Notes: generated by a model from the sequence alone, not told the origin. DNA of 64,000 nt from Pinus tabuliformis (GCA_031772625.1 CM062813.1:764708720-764772719); one strand, 5' to 3'; counted from the first letter of the stretch, positions 12,501-24,588 are shown. A program made the numbers and translations.

Positions 12501-12998
12501 TTCCTTCCATACTGTAACAAAAATGACCTCATTGATGGCGCTTTATGGATATCATCCAGAGATAATTATAAGGTTCAAGTAGTGGAAGATCACATCGAGC
12601 ATCAACGACAATTTCCCCAACTCTTAAAAGATAACCTAACTTTGGCATAGAATCAAATAAAACAACTGGCGGACCAACATCGCAGCAAAAGAATTTTTAT
12701 GATTACAACCATACACAAATTTCCCTCAAGCAAGCTAATAAGGATGATAAATTATCGCCCAAGTACTATGAACCTTACAAGGTGTTGCAAAAGATTGGTA
12801 CTATTTCATACAAATTAGGGTTTCCTTCATCTTCACGAGTACACTCAATTTTCCATGTTTCATGCTTAAATAAGGTTATAAGAGACAAGCTTCCAGTTCA
12901 AACTATATTGTCATAACTTGATAAGGAAGGAAAAATCATATTGGAGCTTGAAGCAATCATAGGAATAAAAATATGGTAGTTACGGAACATATCAATTT
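9593..12998 (+). pseudogene. Gypsy I gag end and pol (protease, reverse transcriptase, RNase H, integrase), decayed
   Basis: Reading resumes with a zinc knuckle at about 9648-9690 whose histidine is replaced by asparagine (C-x2-C...GNMC). The protease motif near 9900-9935 reads DSSNTHN instead of DSGSTHN. Reverse transcriptase spans about 10,400-11,050, with MPFGFTNAP and FFDDIL (about 10,910). RNase H includes ECDASRNGIGV (about 11,330) and DALSRR (about 11,650). Integrase includes MDFIIGLPKSKGK (12,106), SDRDTIF (about 12,285) and YHPKFDGKTE (about 12,370). A typical VHSIFHVSCL tail lies near 12,840. Stops and shifts separate all parts. Confidence 0.85.
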
Positions 12999-13007
12999 CA
13001 TAGTATC

Positions 13008-13471
13008 TGTTGGGTTGTGTTATATTCTTTCCACGACTACACCATGCGTGGGGGGTTATAGGGGGGCCGGTTGCCCCCCTGCATGGGGTCAGGGGCAATG
13101 CCCCGGGAAATTTGTTTTGGACCCTATATTAGGTGGGCGGACCTACCTATGATTTTTTGCGTGGATTTCGCACATGGTTTTGGGCATGATGGTTTTCTTT
13201 CCATGGTATGTTGTAGATCTGATCAAGGGAACTATGGTTATGTTCTAATCCAGGGTTAATGGATTGAGGTTTATGGATGCTTTGGCATGAATATATATGT
13301 ATTGTAACATTGAAAGGAACATAACGAAAAATCAATCTGGTAGTCCTGGTTTTGAGATCCAGGGGAAAATCTTTGTGCATATATGTTTTATGTTTTATGC
13401 TCTCGCCATTGTTTATCTTTTGTTTTTAGAATTTGTATGCAGGTAATTTCTATACAAGGTTAAAACCTACA
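13008..13471 (+). repeat. 5' LTR of copia II
   Basis: 464 bp, beginning TGTTGGG and ending CCTACA, followed by a degenerate tRNA-Met primer site. A G/C-rich block at 13,050-13,105 has runs of six Gs followed by runs of Cs and can fold on itself. There is no second copy in the window, so the element lacks its 3' LTR. Confidence 0.75.
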
Positions 13472-13485
13472 TTTAGTATTAGAGA
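13472..13485 (+). other. Degenerate primer-binding site of copia II
   Basis: TTTAGTATTAGAGA resembles TTTGGTATCAGAGC immediately after the LTR end CCTACA. Confidence 0.6.
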
Positions 13486-13545
13486 TGTTTTAGCTTCAAG
13501 GGGACGCCTTTGCTGCTGAGGGGTTTTTGCTCGGGCCTGTGGTAA

Positions 13546-16500
13546 ATGAGTAGTGGAAAGATAGAGATCAAGAAATTTAATGGTCAGAGTTTTGAGTTGT
13601 GGAAACTCAAGATGGAGGATCTGCTGGTAAAAAAAATATCAGTGGATCACGGTAGATCTAAGTACTAAACCAAAAACAATGTTAGCTGAAGATTGGGTGA
13701 AGTTGGGTCGAAAGGCAAAGAGCACAAAACGATTATGTGTCTTAGATTCAGTTGTTGAATTTATCATGGGAAGCTTCAGCGAAGGCTTTGTGCAATAATT
13801 GATGGACTTTGTACCAATCTACGTCTCGGTTTAATAAACTATTCCTATGGAAAAATCTATATAACCTGAGGATGAAAGATGGAGACTCAGTGACAAAGCA
13901 TCTGAACGCATTTAATATTGTGGTAAGCCAGTTATTATATGTTGATATTAAAATTTCATATGAAGATAAGTGCATCATTTTGTTGTGTTTTGTACCAGAT
14001 TCGTGGGATAGTATGGTTTTTGCAATAGGTAGCAATGCAATTGCCTTGCAGTTTGATGAAATAGTCTAATCCTTGTTGTCGGAGGAGATGAGATGGAAAA
14101 ATATGGAGGGCTAGAATGGTGATGCTTTATCTATATGAGGATGGTCCCACAACAAAAACAAAAATAAGTCAGCGAGTGGGAGATCTAAATCTCTAGGAAA
14201 AACTGTTAAGGTGTGTTGGAGATGTGGAAAGGAAGGGCACTTCAAAAGGGACTGTAAATCTAAAGCTCCTAAGAAAGGAAAGGGATCTGATGATGCTCCT
14301 TCTGCAGAGGTGAAAACCACCTCAGATGAAGGTGGGGGTGTGTACTTGGCTTCTTCTTCAAGTACACATGTATATCATGAGGCATGGTTGATTGACTCAG
14401 ATGCATCCTTTCACTTCCCTCCCCATAGAAAGTGGTTCTACAAATATGAGAAATATGATGGTGGTGATGTATTCTTAGGGGATGACAGGAAGGCTAGAAT
14501 CATTGGTCGCAGAAAAGTCAAGTTGAAGTTGCAAGGTGGAAGGATTAGAACACTTATGGGTGTTCTGTATATTCGTGCATATGCCTGAATTTTGATTTTT
14601 GTAAGCAAGCTAGATGATGCAGGTATAAAAACAATGTTTGAGAAAGATACCTGCAAGATGGTTTGGGTAGCACTGGTATTGATGCGGGGAGTTCGGATTG
14701 GAACTCTGTACAAGCTTCAAGGTAACATTGTTATTGATGGGCGCAACATTTTTGTGGTTCCTGAAAATATAGTGTTCTCTGGAGAAAAGACCATGCTATG
14801 GCATAAAAGTCTTGGACATATTGGAGAGAAGGGCCTTTGAATACTTCATGGTAATGGTATGATAGAAGGTATGTCTAATTTCTCTCTAGATTTTTTTTTC
14901 TATAAAAATTGTGTATATGGGAAGTAAAATCAGGTGAGTTTCCCCTCTAGAGCTAAGAGGGCGAAACGAATATTAGAGCTTGTGCACAGTGATGTGTTTG
15001 TGCCTATGTTGGTTCCATCACTGGGTAAGTCTATTTACTATGTATAATTTATAGATGGCTTATCAAGGAATACATGGATATATTTCCTCAGGAAGAAATC
15101 AAAAGTCTTTGACAGGTTCAAAGAATTTAAGGCTCTAGTGGAAAACTAGACAGAGAAGAAGATAAAGGTTTGAAGAAAAATAATGGTGGAGAGTTTTGCA
15201 AGAAGGAATTTGAATAGTTCTGTAAGAAGTGTGGTATATCGCGGAATAAGACTACTCCATACACACCTTAGCAAAATGGAGTTGCAGAAAGAATGAACTA
15301 GAAGTTGATGGAAAAGGCAAGAAGCATGCTCAGTGGTGTGGGGTTAGGACAAGAATTTTGTGCAGAGGCAATGGAGACTACATGTTACCTGGTCAATAGG
15401 TCACCTTCATCGGTGTTGGAGGATAAGACTCCACAAGGGTATTTGGATGAGATGCATATGTGCATGTTCCGAAGGATAAAATAACAAATTTGGATAGTAA
15501 ATCTAAAAATTGCATCTTTATTGGGTATAAGGATGGTTTAAGAGGTTATAAGCTTTGGAACCCAGAAACAAGGAAGGTTGTGTACAGCTGAGATGTGGTG
15601 TTTAGAGAGGTGAAAGATGTTATTAAACATGAATTCCTACTGAAGGAACCTAAGAAGATAGAGTTTGAGCTAAAGGAGGAAGAATCAGACTCTACAGCAG
15701 AAGAGGAATCAAAAGATGAAGAGCCACAAACTCTAGCTATGAGAAGATCAATTCGAGAAAGAAGGAAGCCATAAAGTTATAGTCCATCTAATTTCTGATC
15801 AAAATTTTCTTTATCTATTACCGATGATGATCCCAGAACTATGAGGGAAGCAGTATATTCAGAGGATGACAAACTCTCGAAAGAGGCCATGGTTGATGAA
15901 ATGGCATATTTTCACAAAAATGAGGCTTGGGATCGGGTGGAGTTGTCAGCTAGAAGGAGACCCATTAGCAGCAAATGGGTATTTAAGAAGAAGATGAATG
16001 CAGAAGGAAAGGTGGAGAAATACAAAGCTCAGATGGTAGCAAAAGGTTATTCCCAGGTGTCGGGAATTGATTTTGGTGATATTTTTTCTCCTATTGCCAA
16101 GGTAGCTTCTATTAGATTACTTTTATCTGTTGTTGCTGCTTTTGATTTTGAGGTAGAACAAATGGATGTGGAGACAACATTTCTTCACGAGGATCTAGAT
16201 GAAGAGATCTACATGAAACAACCTAAAGGCTTTGCAGTGAAGGGAAAGAAAGAGCTGGTATGCAAGTTAAAAAAGTCTATGTATGGGTTAAAACAGTCAC
16301 CAAGGATGTGGTATCAGAAATTTGATACATTTATATGGGGACTTGGCTTCACCAGAAGCAAAGTAAATCACTATGTGTATTTTAAAATAATTGGTGACCG
16401 TGTTATTTATCTAGTATTGTATGTGGATGATATGTTTTTGGTTGGAAATGAAAAAGAAATTATCCGGGATTTGAAGACCCAATTGTCCTCCAAATTCGAC

Positions 16501-16549
16501 CTGAAATATCTTGGTGCTGCAAACTATATTTTGGGCATGGAAATTAAAT
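13546..16549 (+). pseudogene. Copia II gag-pol, truncated inside reverse transcriptase
   Basis: This is a single-polyprotein copia of the Tnt1 type. Gag starts at ATG 13,546 (KFNGQSFELWKLKMEDLL) and breaks within 100 codons. The zinc knuckle CWRCGKEGHFKRDC is at about 14,214-14,255. The protease motif is changed from DSGA to DSDAS (about 14,395). Pre-integrase MLWHKSLGHIG is at about 14,790, and integrase, with several stops, covers 14,940-15,600. Reverse transcriptase is open for 236 residues (15,841-16,551), with SKWVFKKK, LVCKLKKSMYGLKQSPRMWY and YVDDMFLVG. The homology stops right after the LGMEIK step, where a different copia family takes over. Confidence 0.87.
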
Positions 16550-19078
16550 GACATTGGTGAGTTGTGGCACAAGAGGTTGGGTCACTTGCACCATGTCTCT
16601 TTGATGATCATGCAACAAATTTCTACCAATCTTCCCAAGGGTACACTAGAGAAGGTAGACACATGTAAAGGGTATACATTGGGAAAATACACCAAATCTT
16701 CCTTTCATGCCAAAGATATTCGAGCACAGGAGATCCTCGATCAAGTTCACTCAGATGTGTGTGGATAATTCTCAACAACATCCATGGCCAAGCATGGGTA
16801 TTATGTTATATTTGTTGATGATTTTTCTTGTAAGTGTTGGATCTTCTTCATGCAGAAGAAATATCAGACTTTTGCAAAGTTTTGTGAATTTAAAGCACTG
16901 GTCGAGGAAGATACTGGAAGGAAATTTAAATCTCTGAGGAGTGATAACAGTGCAAAGTATGTTTTGAATGAGTTCAAAAACTTTTGTGCATCAGAAAGCA
17001 TTCGACTAGAGTTGATAGCACCTCACAACTCACAACCGAATGGGGTGGATGAAAGGAATAAAAAAAGCATTCTATGAGCGACACAAGCGATGTTGCATGA
17101 TCAGGGACTACCATTGCACTTGTGGGTTGAAGCATGAAACACGGTTGTTTATTTGCATAAAAGAAGCCCTCATCGAATTCTTGGGATGAGTACACCTAAA
17201 GAGGCCTTTTCAGGGAAGAAACTATATGTGGGACACTTCCAAATTTGTGGTTCATCAGTCTACTGCCATGTAACCAAAGATGAACAAAATATCTTGAGCC
17301 AACAACAGAGTTGGGCATATTTGCGGGGTACACTGATACACCTCACAACTATCGGGCATACTCTCCAACCAATAGGATAACAGTGGTTCACAGAGATGTA
17401 AAATTCGATGAAGAGAAGGCCATGAGATGTTCCCTTGAGAGGGAGCTTTAGATACATGTGGTTGAGGAGATTTTAGCTCCTAAGGAGGAACCTCAGGATG
17501 ATGTGGAGTAGCCACATGAAAAGGAGTAGGAAGTGGAGACACCCACTCTTACAGAGTCTTCCAGAGATGAGAGAAAGTGCACCAAAGAGGTACACTGGCT
17601 ACATGGATCTAATGAGCGAATGTGTATAGTTTGAGCCATCCTTGTTTGAGGAAGAAGTGTGAAACCAATTTGGGTTGATGCCATGGTTGAGGAGTATGAC
17701 TCCATTGTCAGGAACAGTGTTTGGGATGTGGTCCCAATACAGGTAGACAAGTCAGTGGTGAGTTCCAGATGGCTTTACAAGGTAAAGCAAGCAGCAGATG
17801 GTAGTGTGGAGAAACACTAGGCCAGGTTTGTGACCATAGTTTTTTCTCAAGTGGAAGGGATTGATTACAATAATACCTTTTCTCCTGTTGTAAGGTACGC
17901 ATCAATAAAATCCATTCTTTCACTGTCAGCGTAGATGGGATGGAAGATACATCATATGGATGTAAATACAACATTCTTCAATGATGTGATTGAGGAAGAG
18001 GTGTATATTGAGTAGCCTGAAAGATTTGAGACCTTCAATAGAGAGTCACATGTGTGCTGACTCAAGCAAGCATTGTATGGACTGAAACAAGCACCCCATG
18101 CTTGGTACACTAGGATCGATAGTTATTTCACCAGGTTGGGCTCCATAAAAAATGAAGCAGATGCGAACCTTTACCATATTGTGGTTGAAGGTAAATTGTT
18201 GATTTTTTTTTATATGTCGATGATTTGATTCTGATAGGTGATGATATGTTGATCAAGTCTTGCAAAGAGGATCTTTCAAGAGAGTTCAAAATGAAGGATT
18301 CAGGGCTTATGCACTACTTTCTAGTTATGGAAGTATGGCAAGGTGATGAGGAAATTTTTGTCTCTGAGCGAAAGTATGCCACTGAAATACTCAAAAGGTT
18401 CCACATGGAGAGAAGTAAACTCATGGAGACTCCTCTAGCAAGTAACTGGAGGAAAGAAGATGCTACTTCCGGTGAAGTAGTGGAGACTACTATTTACAGG
18501 CAGCTTGTGGGTTCACTCATGTATTTGGTGAACACACGACCAAACATGTGTTATGCCGTTAACTAGCTTAGTCAAGTGATGGTTAAGCCGACCAAGATGT
18601 ATTGGAAGGTAGCTAAACATGTGTTGAGATACCTCAGAGGCACCACTCATCAGGCGGGGTCTTCAGTATTGGGCTAGTAGTTGTTTTTTGGTACAACAGG
18701 AAACAAAGATTAGTTGCACTCAGTTCAGCAGAAGGATAGTACATGGCTGCTAGTGAAGCAGCTTGTGATGCTATCTAGAAGGGGAAGATTATTGTTGGTT
18801 TGTTTGGTCAGCAAATGGATCCAAATGTGATTTACTGTGACAATCAAAGTTGTATCAAACTATCTGAGAATCCAGTTTTACATGATCGGTCTAAGCATCT
18901 TGATATCTGGTATCATCATCTTCGAGATTGTGTGCAGATGAGAATTATATTGTTGGAGTACATTCCCACAGTGGAATAGGATGCAGATATTTTGACAAAG
19001 GCCTTGTCAAGATAAAAATTTGAGTTTCAAAGAGACAGGATCAGGGTAGCAGATAATCCCTTTCTTGTTGAGAGGGAG
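16550..19078 (+). pseudogene. Copia III pol, 5'-truncated, fused to copia II
   Basis: It begins in the pre-integrase domain (ELWHKRLGHLHH, about 16,560). Integrase runs to about 17,400, keeping HSDVCG, SDNSAKY and the acidic residue of VDERN, but stops occur at 16,768 and 17,077. Reverse transcriptase (about 17,640-18,480) has many frame breaks; its YVDD-type motif near 18,215 sits beside a T run that shifts the frame. The RNase H side includes YRQLVGSLMYLVNTRP (about 18,495-18,545), DRSKHLDI (about 18,885) and ADILTKALS (about 18,985). A GAGAGGGAG polypurine tract precedes the LTR. Confidence 0.83.
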
Positions 19079-19928
19079 TGTTAAAGATAACAACAAGAAA
19101 TTCCAATTTAATTTGTCCTTGAATTAAATTGTGAATTAAATCGAAATTTCGTTCTCATAGAAACTTGTAATAGTTAACTAATTTAAATTGACTTAGTTGG
19201 CTTAGGAAATTCGAGTTGGAAGTCTATCTAGATTCATGTATGGTGATCCCTAAATTTTTGGGGCCCAGGTTGAGTTCTTTTGAGTTGTAATTAATTAACT
19301 CAGTCTAACTGAGTTATAGTCAGTTAAACTAGTTCTAATTGTTGGAGGAACTAGTAGGGGGCCTAGTAGTGGGGACGGGCACTAATGCATCCTCAATGCC
19401 ACATTAGTTAACTGAAGATTCACTCTTAAATAACTCATGCATGTCAGTTCATAGGATGACACAGTTGATATTAGAATTCAGGGACATTGTACTATTAGTT
19501 GTATAATTTTCCGAGTTGTAAAGATGGTGCATGCAATCAGTTGAGGGCTTATCGATGGATTTCACAGTCATGGGTGGAGAATTTCATAATTAAATATTGG
19601 CTAATTCTCTCGGGAATTGCGCAAGGAAGTAGGGGCTTGGCAGGCAGCAAATTTGGCTAAGTGTTGACTTGGTCTGGTTTGTGAAGCAGAGAGTTAGATT
19701 GTACTAGTGCAAGAATTGTTCAGGTTGAACAAGAATTGTATTTTCTTCTCAGATCTTCTGGTTAATGTAATATAAATAGTCGGGTTTTTAGAAGTTTCTT
19801 TCCCCAAATAAATATTGTGTTATGTGCGATTGATATTGTTCCTTTTCTTCTTATTGTTTTCATCGATCAATTTTGGTTTCCACTGAAGAGTAGAGTATAT
19901 TCTTGTCTTGTGTTTTTAGAATATCACA
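19079..19928 (+). repeat. 3' LTR of copia III
   Basis: It starts TGTTAAAGATAACAAC directly after the polypurine tract; the ATCACA end at 19,928 is my best estimate. It is homologous, with many differences, to the minus-strand LTR at 46,587-47,519. Both share AACAAGAAAT...AATTTGTCCTTGAATTAAA near the start and a CTTTCC...TTGTG..TGATT...TTCTTCTT segment near the end. Confidence 0.75.
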
Positions 19929-21152
19929 TAAGTTGTTGAATCTACAAGTAAAAAAACTACATGGAATAAAGAGTCATGTACAAAATATGAAAAGTCATAA
20001 GAGTTGAAGAGTCATGAGAAATCTCAAAGGTCATTATCATTTGTTATAAATAAATCCTCATATCTCAATCTAAGGGAAGGGATTCTTGGAGTATTGCCTT
20101 GGCTTCTCTTGTAGTGCACAGGAGATAGATCATTCTTTGGAGAAGCAAGTTGTGGCTTCATGTTCCACTACCGGATCTAGTGTCTATGTAACCATGTACA
20201 TGGGATCTTTCACTCATAATGAGAAGCTCTATGAACCAACACTTCTTTATACATGTATTGTGGATGTAGTAGGACTATTCTTGTTACGCTTGTGGTATAT
20301 GTTAGTTTAATTCAATACTAAGTTTAATGAACTATTTTGTTACTTAGATATGGTTATTGTTGAATAGGTGTTGTTATGTTTTCATGATTGTTGTTTATTA
20401 TGTGGAGCAAATCTGCAGGTAATCAACAAGCCTTTCTCTTCATTCTTGGGTCCCCCTTTAATATAGTAATATTACTTCCCTTACTGGAGGCTCGTTTCTC
20501 TTTACCAGTCATGGAAGTTCCCTTTGCATCTTACATTTGGTGTCACACAAAGCTTACATACTTGTTTCCCCAAAGAAGTGCTTGTGATCTCTTGTGTATG
20601 TGTTGTAACCAAGGCATATCTTTGAAGCCTTTCCAATAGTTGTCGGACTATACATCCAGATGGGACTCCTACACCAAACAATGTGAGGTCTAATTGGGAC
20701 TTCACATCGGAGAGATCCCCCTATATGTTGGAAGCACCTAACACCGTCAACACTAAATTAATTATCCGAGCATCCAATAAATATAATTGATAAATATGCT
20801 AAAGCCTAATTTTATTTTAAGCTTCAAGGTTTATGAATATGATAGTTGCAAAAGGTATCACTTGTAGATGAAGGAATTCTTCAAGGCTTTTGTATTATCC
20901 TTTACAATTATTTTGGAAATGTAGTTGTATTTTAAATTAGTTGGAATGCATTTATCATTTTGGAAATATAGTTGTATTGTACATTAGTTGGAATGCATTT
21001 ATCATTTTTTGACTTGTAACGTAATTTTTATATTTTTCCCATTTTATCCACCAAAGGAAAAAAATACCTTTTGTGTTTACACATGCATAATCTTAATGAA
21101 TACTACACCACAAAATAATAGATAGTGTTAATTGGAAAACTTTTCATCTTAT
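19929..21152. other. Unassigned sequence right of copia III
   Basis: No domain is recognised. Short repeats of AAGAGTCAT occur at 19,970-20,010, and an almost exact 45-60 bp repeat (GGAAATGTAGTTGTATT...TTGGAATGCATTTATCATTTT) lies at about 20,913-21,010. Parts of 20,000-20,750 have the look of an LTR, but no partner was found. Confidence 0.4.
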
Positions 21153-21185
21153 TAGTCCCTGCCATCTGGCATTAGGCAGGGACTA
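21153..21185. repeat. Perfect 11-bp inverted repeat (hairpin)
   Basis: TAGTCCCTGCC at 21,153-21,163 and GGCAGGGACTA at 21,175-21,185 pair perfectly across an 11-base loop. Confidence 0.9.
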
Positions 21186-21324
21186 TAGTAATCGATCAGG
21201 GTGGAGTTAGCATTAATTCTGCGGTGTTATTAGCTGTTTAACATAAGGTTTCCAAATCGCCTTTCCGCTGATGTCCTTAGATAACCTAAGTTCCATTTGC
21301 ACCTGACGCCTTGCCATCTTATTT

Positions 21325-21350
21325 GGCCTCTTCCCGAGGCGGAAGAGGCC
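21325..21350. repeat. Perfect 10-bp inverted repeat (hairpin)
   Basis: GGCCTCTTCC and GGAAGAGGCC flank a 6-base loop. No obvious transposon terminus (such as CTRR-T for Helitrons) follows it. Confidence 0.9.
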
Positions 21351-22050
21351 CGATCATACCTTAAATTACTTTTATGCGCACTGCATTCTCCCTAACCGTC
21401 AACGGTCTGGGTTTAATGTTAACATTAATTCCCATTAATTCGTATTATTTGCAGGGGTATGGGTATGCTAAGGTTTCCTAAGCTTTGGTGTTAAGTTGCA
21501 GGTGTCCGTGGATGCCGGCAGGTGTCAGGAGGGCGGGTGGTACCCGCTAAGCAGAGTCCCCAATATCAACACCTTGCATCTGCTTCCCATGTTTCTTGCA
21601 TTTACTTCCCAGAGAGCTTCTGGTTGTAGGACGACAGGAAATTATGTTGCGGATTCCCATCTGCGTACCTCTTCCATGGAGCTCCACCATGCTCGTGTAC
21701 CTCTTGCGTACCTGAGACAGCGTAAACAGGAACGAAATTTCAATGTATGAATGGGATATGTAAGTCTGTTTTCATTGCATTAACAGAATTTTGGACAGAT
21801 CATTAATCAATAGGAACTTCATATTAGTGGAAAGACTGCAATTATGTATTTTAGCTTGAAATTAAATATCTACAATAGCATAGAAACGACAATAGCTATA
21901 GTCCACGAGCGCTTACGCATTAAGTGAAATAGAAGAGGTGGGCTAGGATAAATACCTGAAATTTCATTACTTATGCCTTTGCCTATGCTGCTGGTTCTAC
22001 TGGTTCTGGTTAATCAAGCGAATCACCCGGATCAACTGCTTAGTCTGGAC
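21351..22050. other. Unassigned, mixed-composition sequence
   Basis: It contains a 16-bp palindrome TTAATGTTAACATTAA at 21,413-21,428 and an 84-residue plus-strand frame (21,496-21,750) with no recognisable domain. I see no gene that I can support. Confidence 0.4.
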
Positions 22051-22443
22051 CTATAACTGCAACTTCTGCATTCCTAGTCTTTGTCTTTGCTGACGGTGCT
22101 TAGACAGAGCAATCAACGTAGGGGTTGTGCTACATGCACAGCAGCTGTGTAGTTGTGGCCTCTTGCTAGATGTTTCTGTTTGATGTGGCCGCTTGCTAGA
22201 TGTTAAGGTAGGGGAGCCAACAGAGACCATCCAGCATGTAACTTTGTTAACAGCAAGTAACCCTGTTAAAACATCGGCTCTGGGCGTCCCGGGGACGGAC
22301 TGACTCCCAGAGCGGAATGTACTGTAGACATCCCGCCGGAAATGGCGCTTCTGTTGAAGAAAGCTATGGAAGACATGGAGAAGTAGTTCCGAAGCCTCCT
22401 CGGGGAGCTGTCGCCAGATTGTCTCGTCCATGACTGCGTGCAA
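22051..22443 (-). pseudogene. Possible F-box-like gene fragment
   Basis: A 130-residue minus-strand frame. Starting from its second methionine (22,431) it reads MDETIWRQLPEE, which resembles the first helix of plant F-box domains (SKP1-binding part of SCF ubiquitin ligases). The following residues do not match the rest of an F-box: the expected arginine/cysteine/tryptophan helix is absent in this and the two other frames. It may be a fragment, a rearranged gene or a coincidence. The region has gene-like GC content and many small duplications beside it. Confidence 0.2.
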
Positions 22444-22630
22444 TATTGGGGGCAGAGCGCGGTTGCAGAGATGCCTGTTCCAGCGATTTATTTCTGTGTT
22501 TTTTCCGCTACCTTATGCTCTCACGTCTTTCACCCTTAGAAATTGACGAACCAAGATCTAGAAGCCCCTATTGCCTTTACCCCTATTGTTTGAGAAGCGG
22601 TAAAACCTCTCGCTATAAATGTGCAACAGA

Positions 22631-23005
22631 CACCATCTTTCCTACACGCCATGGCTGCCACTGCTTAACGATTCAATCTCAGACCTATCTCTCACAAACC
22701 TCAGTATCGATCGCAGTTTCTGTGCTTCGCTCTGTGCTTCGGGCGTGCTTCGCTCTGTGATTCCGGCGTGCTTCGCTCTGTGATTCCGGCGATACTCGTT
22801 GTGGATGACCATCTGAAAGCATAAGTGTCACCATCTTTCCTACACGCCATGGCTGTCGTTGCTTAACGATTCAATCTCAGACCTATCTCTCACAAACCTC
22901 AGTATCGATCGCAGTTTCTGTGCTTCGCTCTGTGCTTCCGGCGTGCTTCGCTTTGTGCTTCCAGCGATACTCGTTGTGGATGACCATCTAAAAGCATAAG
23001 TGTCA
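22631..23005 (+). repeat. Tandem duplication, period 198 bp, with inner minisatellite
   Basis: Starts at 22,631 and 22,829 share CACCATCTTTCCTACACGCC and the following sequence. The first copy contains extra units of about 23 bp (CGGCGTGCTTCGCTCTGTG) and both end in TGGATGACCATCT.AAAGCATAAG. That end phrase returns a third time at about 23,302. Confidence 0.9.
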
Positions 23006-23331
23006 GGTTCCTGTAATTGAATCCTCTGGCTATTAACACGTATGTTGTTTCTTTGGTGTCTTTTCTCTCCGCTTTCTGTGATACGGATGAACCTTCACGC
23101 GCTGTAACCAGAGATCAATGTGACTCTTATAAATGCGTTGCCCACCTTGTCTGCAGTTACAATACATTTCCTCCATTACTCTCAACCGCAGCAAAATATC
23201 GACAGGCAATCAATATTCGTAATGGGCAATTACGTTTCGTGCGCTTCAGTCTTAGTTCCTTCCAATACTGTAAAAGTCATAAGATGGAATGGCAATGTTC
23301 GTGGATGACCATCTGAAAGCATAAGTGTCAA

Positions 23332-23573
23332 GTTCCTATAATTGAGTCCTCTGGCTATTAACACGTATGTTGTACCCACGGAAACGTGGCATACCAAATG
23401 GTTCCTTCGAAGCGCCTGCCTCTTCCTCGTGAAATTGTTGCCCCCGGTTCATGTTCCTGTAATTGAGTCATCTGGCTATTAACACGTATGTTGTAAGCAT
23501 GGAAACGTGGCATACCAAATGGTTCCTTCGAAGCGCCTGCCTCTTCCTCGTGAAATTGTTGCCCCCGGTCCCC
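23332..23573 (+). repeat. Tandem duplication, period 121 bp
   Basis: GTTCCT.TAATTGAGTC...CCCCCGGT is present twice with few differences (23,332-23,452 and 23,453-23,573). The first 40 bases also occur a third time at about 23,008-23,050. Confidence 0.9.
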
Positions 23574-24230
23574 CGAATCGATGTTGAACCTTTTATCGAA
23601 AATGATCTTGTTTCTGGTAATAAATCGAATTAATTAAAAAATACTGCTTTGTTGCTTTGTTTCATTGCCGTATGAATGGCTTAGTGTGGTTTAAATGTAA
23701 TATTTCAATTTTGCTTTATTTCAGTTGTAGTTTAGACATTAGTTTATATTAATATTAAGTTTTAGTTAATTTTCCTAATTATTCACATAATTAACAATGT
23801 CATTCTCATTGTCTAGAAATTTGTTTTATTAATTAAAATTTTCAAGCACTTCACTTTCGGATGCACAGTGATTTGAACCTGCAGGAAAGGAAAAAAAATC
23901 GAACGGTTGTCAACGTCCTAATGATTACAACATAAGCTGAGTAAAGAAACTGAGCTTCTGTCAACATTTAAACGTACATAAGCATTATGCAACACAGGGT
24001 AACCATAGAAAAACACTGAAATTAGAGGCAACAACGAGATTACAGTTTTTGTTAGTTTCTCAGTGGAAAAGAAGGCAGCAACAGATGAAAGAACGTAGTA
24101 AAATATAACCCAAATTAACATGAAATTTGTTTCTATTCGTGGTAATTCGCGATCAGGCATGTTAAATAATTTTCATATTCTGCAAAACTGAAAGGATAAC
24201 ACCACATCTAACATCACAATTATACTATAA
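23574..24230. other. No gene recognised
   Basis: AT-rich sequence with minus-strand frames lacking known domains. If the exon at 24,231-24,390 is real, 24,000-24,230 would be its 3' untranslated region. Confidence 0.4.
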
Positions 24231-24390
24231 TTACTGAGCCCAATAGTCCCAGAGCGTGAAAGGTTCATGTTCGTCCAAACTGAAAAACCCGCATGTTTCC
24301 TCCCCTTGATTAAATGACACAATCTGATTGGCCTCCACTTCTGGCAGCGTTTCTTCCAGGCAGTTGGATTCATGTACTAATGGGGGAGTC
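24231..24390 (-). pseudogene. Candidate terminal exon of an unidentified host gene
   Basis: On the minus strand a TCTAG acceptor-like site at 24,391 is followed by 53 codons ending in TAA at 24,231-24,233. The peptide is acidic and ends EPFTLWDYWAQ. Such acidic, aromatic tails occur at the C-terminus of some plant transcription factors, for example class I HD-Zip proteins, where they act as activation motifs; this is only a resemblance. I looked for a homeodomain exon to the right and found none. A CAG/GTTATG donor-like site at about 24,898 did not give a convincing joined frame. It could be an orphan exon carried by a transposon, or the tail of a broken gene. Confidence 0.3.
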
Positions 24391-24588
24391 CTAGATTTCA
24401 TTAATAAAATGCAATGCTTCTCTTAAATATTCCGCAACATACAAAACACAAATACAACAGTTCACAAAAATGAACAAAATGCTCAAACAGTTACAGTTAA
24501 AAGACAGTTTATGGTACTTATGCTACCTATCCCTTATGCTATGTAGCTGGTTGGCTTTCTAGCTTTCAGGTTATGGGTCTGGATCGAA

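Larger units (their letters stand above)
874..12998 (+). mobile_element. Gypsy element I (Ty3/gypsy, chromovirus-like), 3'-truncated and split by copia I
   Basis: The order is LTR, primer site, gag, protease, reverse transcriptase, RNase H, integrase and a C-terminal tail, which is the Ty3/gypsy order. Copia I occupies 2793-9592 inside the gag region, and the gypsy reading resumes directly after the target duplication. The homology ends just before the TG at 13,008, in the region where chromoviruses carry a chromodomain-like tail. Multiple stops and frameshifts in every domain show that the element is dead and old. Confidence 0.8.

Noticed and set aside
13050..13105. G-quadruplex or regulatory G-rich element as an independent feature
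   Set aside because: The block is part of the copia II LTR and is better described there; no independent evidence of function.
21325..21350. Helitron 3' terminus based on the hairpin
   Set aside because: The required CTRR-T end is not found after the hairpin and no Rep/helicase or TC start was seen.
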